From positions 1-11,809 of the forward strand of contig JABJPQ010000224.1 of assembly GCA_018663815.1 (NCBI GenBank): a stretch of 11,809 bases of DNA, written 5' to 3'. The stretch comes from Halobacteriovoraceae bacterium (GTDB lineage: Bacteria; Bdellovibrionota; Bacteriovoracia; Bacteriovoracales; Bacteriovoracaceae). Shown here piece by piece: positions 8,233 to 11,809 of this stretch (positions are counted from its first letter, which is position 1; the number at the start of each line of letters is the position of its first letter). A program made the position numbers and the translations under genes. The notes below the pieces were generated by a model. The model worked only from the letters and a program-made list of their open reading frames with translations. It was not told where the DNA came from and made no database searches.

Positions 8233-8919
8233 ATGAAAATATTCTGTTTTTTGATTTTTGTTTCTATTTCTTCGGGCGTCTTTGCACTTGATTGGAATAC
8301 TTACTCTGAAATTAAATTTGGTGTTGCCAAAGTTATTGATACTAATAATAAAAAAGAACTTTTTAGCCAGACTTCAAATGCCGAATCTTATAGGTTTGTG
8401 AGTCAAATCGGTACTGCAAGTGAGGCTAATTTCTCAACGAGTGAAATGTTAAAATCAATGTTAAATAATGAAATTGTCCTCTCTATTGAAAAAACTTATA
8501 TTGATTCATCTCTTGGTTTTTTAAATGACATTTTTACACAAGAATTAGCCCGCTTTTCATTTAACTCTTCAGATATCTCTCATGGCACGAAACTTAATGA
8601 TGCTAACTTTGATATTGTTTTGAATGTTAAAAAAATAAAATACTGTTCAGCTGCAGTCATTGATCGTCGCTTTCGTGGAGCTAAAGAAGTTGGGCTAAGT
8701 TTAAGTGTTGAGAAACAAGGAGATCGTTACTGGGTGAATATCCCTGGTGCTGGTGAATATATTGCTGTCAGTATGAATGAATACTACCGAGCAAATCCAA
8801 AGGAAAATCAAACGAAAGAAATTTACGCGCTTAAAAGTGATAGCGTTCATGTTGTTTCGATAAGGTTCGACAATAGAATCTGTGTTGGATCGTGGTGTGG
8901 GATGATTCGTTGTTACTGA
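8233..8919 (+). CDS. Exported protein of unknown function with Cys-rich C-terminus
   Basis: I do not recognise a family. The start at ATG 8233 gives 228 residues beginning with a clean Sec signal peptide (Lys at 2, hydrophobic 3-14, cleavage likely after GVFA at 18). A TTG at 8197 and an ATG at 8218 lie in frame upstream, but they would bury this signal behind extra residues. The ribosome site is weak (GGTGG, 9 bases upstream). The mature part is mixed alpha/beta and moderately polar, and no membrane segment follows. It has four cysteines: C138 in a KIKYCSAAV strand and C217, C222 and C227 in a short tail (RICVGSWCGMIRCY), suggesting two disulfides in the periplasm or outside the cell. No catalytic motif is evident. 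Confidence 0.8.
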   Translation: MKIFCFLIFVSISSGVFALDWNTYSEIKFGVAKVIDTNNKKELFSQTSNAESYRFVSQIGTASEANFSTSEMLKSMLNNEIVLSIEKTYIDSSLGFLNDIFTQELARFSFNSSDISHGTKLNDANFDIVLNVKKIKYCSAAVIDRRFRGAKEVGLSLSVEKQGDRYWVNIPGAGEYIAVSMNEYYRANPKENQTKEIYALKSDSVHVVSIRFDNRICVGSWCGMIRCY

Positions 8920-8963
8920 TGCTGATAAGTTAAAATTGCTAATATATCCTCATTAAATTCCTT

Positions 8964-8992
8964 TTCGCATTCAAACAAAAAAATGCTATGTT
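8964..8992 (+). promoter_or_regulatory. Extended -10 promoter for the metallophosphatase gene
   Basis: TTCGCA (8964-8969) is followed after 17 bases by TATGTT (8987-8992), preceded by TGC, which is the extended -10 TGn signature. Transcription would start near 9000, giving a leader of under 20 bases that still contains the AGGAGG ribosome site at 9008-9013. Confidence 0.5.
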
Positions 8993-9017
8993 TTAAGTAT
9001 AAACCACAGGAGGGTGT

Positions 9018-9878
9018 ATGTTTAAGAAATCATTGATGTTGTTTTTAGTTTTACTCAGCCAGCAAGCGGCCGCTACAAGTTATAGTTTTGGCTTTGCAAG
9101 CGATGCAGGAATGAAGCTTCCAGGAGCAAAATTAGTTCACGATGGCCTTGTTGCTGAAGGATTAACGGAGCTTATTTTAGGCGGAGATCAGCTTTATAAT
9201 ACCAAAGACAGCTACGAAGATGTTTGGGGAGATTGGACTGAGTTTAATTGGTTTGCAGTCGCTCATGGAAATCATTATCTTACATTAGAACAAGAGCAAA
9301 AATACTTTGGAATGCCGAGTGATTATTATGCAAAAAATGCTGGCAAAAATATACGATTTCTTATTTTAAACTCTGAAAGCGAAACTAATATTAACGAGCA
9401 AGCAGCTTGGTACGAAAATCAATTAGCACAGGCTAAAGAGCAATTTCTTTTTGTTGTTCTCCATCACCCTCCATATACGCTTTCAAAGTATCATACTTGG
9501 GAAGAACGAGAGGAGTTTCATAAAATTATACGACCAATTACGATGAAGTATCAAAGTAAAATAACATCCATCTTTACTGGACATGATCACTTTGCAGCAT
9601 TGTACCGATTGAATGATTTAACTTGGGTACATTCTGGAGCCGCTTTACAACATAAGGCCGTGGGAGTTGCGAAGACCGATGTTGAGCCGGGAATTATGCT
9701 TAAAACTGAGTGGCTATATGATCAAACTTATCATTTCACTAGGCTGGATGTTAATGATGCCACAGGTGTGGCAAAAGTTAGTTTTATTCGAGCAAAGGAT
9801 TTATCCCGCAGTTGTATTGTAACTTTAGCTCCGGTTTACTCAATGGATGAAACTTGTGAAAGTGTCGCGATGCGCTAA
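9018..9878 (+). CDS. Exported metallophosphatase, small purple acid phosphatase (TRAP-like)
   Basis: A 286-residue protein with a Sec signal peptide (FKKSLMLFLVLLS, cleavage likely after QQAAA at 19) and a calcineurin-like phosphoesterase fold. All five purple acid phosphatase motifs appear in order: SDAG 28-31 (variant of GDxG), GDQLY 56-60 (GDxxY), GNH 84-86, VLHH 147-150 (VxxH) and GHDH 188-191 (GHxH). This supplies the seven expected ligands, including Y60, the residue that gives the purple Fe(III) colour. Length and the EDVW...GNH and QLAQAKEQFLFVVLHHP stretches resemble the short TRAP/ACP5 type rather than the long plant type. Expected role: periplasmic or secreted phosphomonoester hydrolysis for phosphate scavenging. 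C266 and C280 may form a disulfide. AGGAGG lies only 4 bases before the ATG. The family is solid; the substrate is unknown. Confidence 0.88.
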   Translation: MFKKSLMLFLVLLSQQAAATSYSFGFASDAGMKLPGAKLVHDGLVAEGLTELILGGDQLYNTKDSYEDVWGDWTEFNWFAVAHGNHYLTLEQEQKYFGMPSDYYAKNAGKNIRFLILNSESETNINEQAAWYENQLAQAKEQFLFVVLHHPPYTLSKYHTWEEREEFHKIIRPITMKYQSKITSIFTGHDHFAALYRLNDLTWVHSGAALQHKAVGVAKTDVEPGIMLKTEWLYDQTYHFTRLDVNDATGVAKVSFIRAKDLSRSCIVTLAPVYSMDETCESVAMR

Positions 9879-10049
9879 TTGACGAAATTAGCTGAGAAAT
9901 GTCATCATTAATCGTTTTTCATGTTTAGTTTAGTTATTGGTGTAAAAAACTTACGAATATATAAAAAAAAGTATTGATTTAATTGGATCATTAGCTTACA
10001 AAGAATATCAATTAAATTATTTAATTATTTATTAAATTTGGAGAAAATT
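9879..10049 (+). promoter_or_regulatory. csp upstream region with two candidate promoters
   Basis: This 171-base, very A+T-rich gap holds two sigma-70-like arrangements with 17-base spacers: TTGGTG (9937-9942) with TATAAA (9960-9965), and TTGATT (9974-9979) with TACAAA (9997-10002). They would give leaders of about 78 and 41 bases. A 9-base inverted repeat, ATTTAATTG (9977-9985) and CAATTAAAT (10009-10017), overlaps the second. It could be a weak leader hairpin or an operator. Which promoter is real cannot be told by reading. Confidence 0.4.
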
Positions 10050-10244
10050 ATGAGTACAGGTAAAGTAAAATTTTTTAACGAAACAAAGGGATTCGGATTC
10101 ATTACACCAGACGACGGTGGGAAAGATCTTTTTGTTCACATCTCTGCAGTTGAGCAAGGTCAATTGAATGATGATGATAAAGTTGAATACGAAGTTGGTG
10201 AAGGTCAGAAAGGTCCTTGTGCTGTTCAAGTAAGAAAATTATAA
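10050..10244 (+). CDS. Cold-shock protein, CspA family
   Basis: A 64-residue single cold-shock domain (five-stranded OB fold) that binds single-stranded RNA and DNA and typically melts mRNA structure in the cold or in rapid growth. RNP1 is at K14-G-F-G-F-I, in [15 protein letters not shown], and RNP2 is at LFVHISA (27-33). The usual N-terminal GKVKFFN is present. The start is ATG 10050, with GGAG 6 bases upstream; the in-frame TTG at 10038 overlaps that site and would add four atypical residues. Length and sequence are ordinary for the family, which usually has several paralogues per genome, so no specific symbol is given. It is a single-gene unit with its own terminator. Confidence 0.96.
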   Translation: MSTGKVKFFNETKGFGFITPDDGGKDLFVHISAVEQGQLNDDDKVEYEVGEGQKGPCAVQVRKL

Positions 10245-10263
10245 GAATATAGTTTACATACTT

Positions 10264-10292
10264 AGCCTCTTATTTTCATGATAAGAGGCTTT
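10264..10292 (+). terminator. Rho-independent terminator of the csp gene
   Basis: AGCCTCTTAT (10264-10273) pairs perfectly with ATAAGAGGCT (10281-10290) around a seven-base loop, 19 bases past the csp stop. The T-tract is short (TTTC), but the ten-pair stem is strong for this A+T-rich DNA. Confidence 0.8.
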
Positions 10293-10419
10293 CAAATCTC
10301 ATCCAAAAATATTCAAACAATTCTATTAAGTAACAGGTGTAAATTTTTTTCACTTTAAAATTCTATTTATTTCTATTCTTTATTTTCTTTGCTAAAACTC
10401 GTAAAAACAGGAGAGTTAA

Positions 10420-10953
10420 ATGAAAATGATATTGTTAAGTTTAGTGAGTTTCTATTTCTTTACGTCAAGCTTATTTGCAAAAGATTATCCAAGCTATTGT
10501 AGTAATACCTCTTATGCTGATGAACGAGTTTGTGAGGGAGCAAATCCTAGGTTTTGTAGTAGTGCTGACTATTCGGATGTAAGGGCCTGCATTAGACCTG
10601 AATGGTTTGTTGGCCAATGGAGTTATCCTCTCTATTGTGATGAAAGTTCATACTCTTATGCTTCTGCTTGTGAGGGAGCAAATCCTAGCTATTGTGCAAG
10701 TACAACTTATCAATACGATCCTTCATGTCAAAGACCTGAGCGCTTTGCTGGAGAGTGGAAGTACCCAACCTATTGTGAAAGTACTTCATACGCAACATCT
10801 CCAGCTTGTACTGGAGCTAATCCACGGTACTGTTCGAGTACAAGTTATGCCTCAGCTAGCGCATGCACTAGGCCTTTATATTATACTGGACAGTGGGAAT
10901 ACCCAAGTTATTGCAGTAGCACAACTTACTCTTCGAGTCCTGCATGCCAATAA
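10420..10953 (+). CDS. Exported Cys-rich tandem-repeat protein (CX10C cassettes), unknown function
   Basis: A 177-residue protein I do not recognise. A Sec signal peptide (1-20, cleavage likely after SSLFA) precedes a mature part that is almost wholly repeat: three full 46-residue units (23-68, 69-114, 115-160) and a partial fourth (161-177). Each unit holds two CX10C cassettes (YC-x-STSY...AC), joined by a 7-residue EGANPRF-type linker and followed by a 15-residue RPEWFVGQWSYP-type linker. That gives seven cassettes and 14 cysteines, all evenly spaced. The pattern predicts seven small disulfide-closed loops rich in Ser, Thr and Tyr, with surface Trp and Tyr. Export to the periplasm, cell surface or medium is likely. 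AGGAG lies 6 bases before the ATG. The stop overlaps the start of the CHAP amidase gene, so the two are co-translated and probably work together. Confidence 0.85.
   Translation: MKMILLSLVSFYFFTSSLFAKDYPSYCSNTSYADERVCEGANPRFCSSADYSDVRACIRPEWFVGQWSYPLYCDESSYSYASACEGANPSYCASTTYQYDPSCQRPERFAGEWKYPTYCESTSYATSPACTGANPRYCSSTSYASASACTRPLYYTGQWEYPSYCSSTTYSSSPACQ
10486..10950 (+). repeat. 138-bp in-frame tandem repeat, 3.4 copies
   Basis: Copies start at 10486, 10624, 10762 and 10900, each 46 codons long, the last cut off after 17 codons by the stop. Copies 1 and 2 share an identical 20-base stretch (10531-10550 and 10669-10688), exactly 138 bases apart; elsewhere copies differ mainly at non-Cys codons. 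This indicates repeat duplication followed by divergence that kept every Cys. Confidence 0.9.
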
Positions 10954-11582
10954 AACTAAGGCTATTTTTACTAGGGGTATTGATGGCCTGTAATTTTGTT
11001 ACTCATGCTAATGAACAAAAGAAAATGCCACAGCAATGTCTATCAGATTGTAAAACACCTTATGGGCAAGAACTAGGAGCGACTAAGGATGGAATTAAAG
11101 CCTATTCTAACTGTCAATCAAGTTGTGTGATCTTTGAGCCTAATCATTATAAAAAAGTTTATACGGGTATAAAATGGCAATGTGTAGAGTATGCTAGACG
11201 ATGGTTACTCACAAAGCATGGAGTTGTTTATGGAGACGTTGATTATGCTTATAATATTTGGGATAAAATTAAGACCCTAAAATCTCCTAAGGAGTTTCCA
11301 AAAAAAGAGCTAGCACTAAAAAACATCATAAATGGTGAGATTAAAGACTTTAGAGTTGGGGATCTTATTATTTATGGCAAAGAGTTTTTAACAACTGGTC
11401 ATATTGCTGTTGTGATTGAGTATAATGAAAAAGAAAGCTGGATCAAAGTTGCTGAAGAAAATTATGCTAATACTAAATGGCCAGGCAATTACGCTCGAAG
11501 AATACCTCTTCAAAATATTAAAAATAAACTGACGATTGATGATCAATTTGTTTTAGGAATAAAGCGGATAGTTTATCCTTAA
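10944..11582 (+). CDS. Exported CHAP-domain amidase, glutathionylspermidine-amidase-like
   Basis: A 212-residue protein with an N-terminal export signal (IKLRLFLLGVLMAC...THA). Cleavage may be after THA at 22, or LMAC could be an atypical lipobox making C16 lipidated. The CHAP (NlpC/P60-like papain fold) domain matches the amidase half of E. coli Gss: TPYGQELGATKDGIKAYS (38-55) parallels its N-terminal segment. GIKWQCVEYARRW carries the nucleophile C80 (Gss C59), TGHIAVV carries H153 (Gss H131), and AEEN carries E171 (Gss E147). The ATP-grasp synthetase half is absent. Two CX3C pairs (C32/C36 and C57/C61), absent from Gss, suggest disulfides outside the cytoplasm. Expected role: hydrolysis of an amide in the envelope or medium, perhaps glutathionyl-polyamine, peptidoglycan or protein; the substrate is unknown. 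The start overlaps the upstream stop by 10 bases with no good ribosome site of its own, implying translational coupling. A later ATG at 10983 has AGGGG upstream but would lose the signal. Confidence 0.85.
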   Translation: MPIKLRLFLLGVLMACNFVTHANEQKKMPQQCLSDCKTPYGQELGATKDGIKAYSNCQSSCVIFEPNHYKKVYTGIKWQCVEYARRWLLTKHGVVYGDVDYAYNIWDKIKTLKSPKEFPKKELALKNIINGEIKDFRVGDLIIYGKEFLTTGHIAVVIEYNEKESWIKVAEENYANTKWPGNYARRIPLQNIKNKLTIDDQFVLGIKRIVYP

Positions 11583-11616
11583 TAACTAATGGTTACATCA
11601 TAGTTGTAAACGCACA

Positions 11617-11662
11617 CGATTCACTGCTTTCCCAAAAAGAGCAGAGTGTATCGCTATTTTTT
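11617..11662 (+). terminator. Probable rho-independent terminator after the CHAP gene
   Basis: CGAT (11617-11620) pairs with ATCG (11650-11653). Inside it CACT pairs with AGTG and GCT with AGC, with one mismatch and a two-base bulge. A run of six T (11657-11662) follows. The stem is imperfect, but its position and the T-run fit termination of the two-gene unit. Confidence 0.55.
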
Positions 11663-11696
11663 AAATCAATTAAATCTCACGAAAAATTGTTAATAC

Positions 11697-11723
11697 TTCA
11701 CAAGGTTATTGAGTTGGTATAAT
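11697..11723 (+). promoter_or_regulatory. Candidate promoter for a transcript leaving the window
   Basis: TATAAT (11718-11723) is a perfect -10. TTCACA (11697-11702) matches the -35 at 5 of 6 positions, but the spacer is only 15 bases. Transcription would start near 11731. No open reading frame of note follows before the window ends. Confidence 0.4.
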
Positions 11724-11730
11724 TGCACAT

Positions 11731-11809
11731 GGACTAAACGCCTAGCGGCTTAGAACTTATGCTGAGTTTATGCCTCATTCTAAAACCTTGGGTACGCAAA
11801 GTGGGAAAA
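11731..11809 (+). other. Possible structured leader or small RNA, cut by window edge
   Basis: No gene is seen here. TTAGAA (11750-11755) and TGAG (11763-11766) pair in order with CTCATTCTAA (11774-11783), leaving a seven-base bulge. The TTAG part can instead pair with CTAA at 11734-11737, closing a GCC/GGC hairpin. Two exclusive folds right after a promoter suggest a regulatory leader or small RNA. The identity is unknown and the 3' part is missing. Confidence 0.25.

Noticed and set aside
9874..9892. Hairpin GCTAATT / AATTAGC as terminator of the metallophosphatase gene
   Set aside because: The stem is short and A+T-rich, it includes the stop codon, and no T-tract follows; too weak to annotate.
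10032..10229. Minus-strand open frame opposite the csp gene
   Set aside because: It mirrors the cold-shock gene almost exactly and has no support of its own.
10607..10993. Second plus-strand frame through the Cys-rich repeat gene
   Set aside because: Tandem in-frame repeats keep the alternative frame open; the product shows no signal peptide or domain, and the Cys regularity exists only in the chosen frame.
11784..11809. Firm call of a GEMM-I cyclic di-GMP riboswitch
   Set aside because: Only a short ACGCAAAG-type resemblance is visible; the flanking stem and the second half of the aptamer are absent or beyond the window.

Overview
The window is a strongly A+T-rich, densely packed bacterial chromosomal segment with Shine-Dalgarno sites of the AGGAG type and many short Sec signal peptides. 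A thioester-less bacterial alpha-2-macroglobulin, a stand-alone asparaginase domain and several Cys-bearing exported proteins would suit a low-GC Gram-negative bacterium. A member of the Bdellovibrionota/Bacteriovoracales (Halobacteriovorax-like) is my best guess, but this is inference from protein style, not proof. No tRNA, rRNA, insertion sequence, CRISPR array or phage gene is visible.

Left region (1-5522, plus strand): the 3' part of a very large alpha-2-macroglobulin-family gene, open at the window edge, followed after 46 bases by a GNAT N-acetyltransferase, probably co-transcribed. The macroglobulin has all later domains of the family, but the thioester motif CxEQ reads NIDK, so it cannot trap proteases covalently by the classical route.

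Centre (5523-8135): htpG (Hsp90) lies on the minus strand, convergent with the acetyltransferase and separated from it by a short hairpin terminator. It is divergent from a short L-asparaginase-domain gene. The roughly 100-base divergent region carries a convincing htpG promoter that can be read as sigma-70 or heat-shock sigma-32 type.

Right region (8136-11582, plus strand): mostly exported proteins in separate transcription units. In order they are an unrecognised exported protein with a Cys-rich tail, a small exported metallophosphatase with the full purple acid phosphatase (TRAP-like) ligand set, a CspA-family cold-shock protein with its own terminator, and a two-gene unit. The two-gene unit encodes an exported protein made of a 46-residue tandem repeat with seven CX10C cassettes, whose stop codon overlaps the start of an exported CHAP-fold amidase resembling the amidase half of glutathionylspermidine synthetase/amidase. 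This pair is the most novel-looking item in the window. A terminator follows. The last 150 bases hold a possible promoter and a leader with competing hairpins whose gene lies beyond the edge.
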